NCBI GenBank assembly: GCA_905199445.1
Contig: CAJKGK010000047.1
Coordinates: forward strand, 1 to 5,947
Source of the DNA: an uncultured Lachnospiraceae bacterium
Lineage (GTDB): Bacteria; Bacillota; Clostridia; Lachnospirales; Lachnospiraceae
Direction of reading: 5' to 3'
DNA: 5,947 bases
Both the position numbers and the translations under genes were made by a program. The notes under the pieces are model-generated. The model had not been told where the DNA came from, did not search any database, and saw only the letters and a list, made by a program, of their open reading frames with translations. Shown piece by piece: positions 5,936 through 5,947 of this stretch (positions within the stretch are counted from its first letter, which is position 1; the number at the start of each line of letters is the position of its first letter).

Positions 5936-5947
5936 AGAACCTTGAAA

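Noticed and set aside
1..5947. CRISPR array, transposon, tRNA or phage element
   Set aside because: No regularly spaced repeats, transposase-like protein, terminal inverted repeats or cloverleaf sequence were seen.

Overview
The window looks like a chromosomal segment of a low-to-moderate-GC Firmicute, most likely a clostridium of the Lachnospiraceae type. This rests on the AT-rich intergenic DNA, strong AGGAGG-like ribosome binding sites, a consensus sigma-A promoter, a DNA polymerase I whose proofreading residues appear lost, and an SH3/SleB-type cell-wall hydrolase with an Ala-Pro-Glu-Thr linker. The taxon is an inference from style; no rRNA or marker search was possible. All recognised genes lie on the minus strand, so the window reads from right to left.

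Right end (about 5950-5700): a 252-base leader with two small inverted repeats and a probable promoter, but no gene. Middle (5695-1921): a tight three-gene operon. It encodes a membrane-anchored zinc-finger (ZAS/zf-HC2) anti-sigma-like protein, DNA polymerase I (polA) and dephospho-CoA kinase (coaE). The first two genes overlap by 20 bases, and polA and coaE are 21 bases apart. A long, strong hairpin terminator follows coaE by about 25 bases.

Left part (1836-1425): about 400 bases of AT-rich intergenic DNA. It ends in a near-consensus promoter (TTGACA, 17 bases, TACAAT) driving the next gene. Left end (1424-1): a secreted cell-wall hydrolase, cut by the window edge, probably only a few residues before the end of its catalytic domain. 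It has a signal peptide, two SH3b-like regions (the second split by an acidic insertion), a Pro/Glu/Thr linker and a SleB/CwlJ-type (Hydrolase_2) domain.

PolA (DNA repair and Okazaki fragment processing) and CoaE (last step of CoA synthesis) are housekeeping enzymes, and the hydrolase is an independent envelope gene. The least expected element is the anti-sigma-like gene coupled to polA with no sigma factor visible beside it. I found no mobile element, CRISPR array, tRNA, rRNA or convincing new system; most of the window is ordinary core genome.
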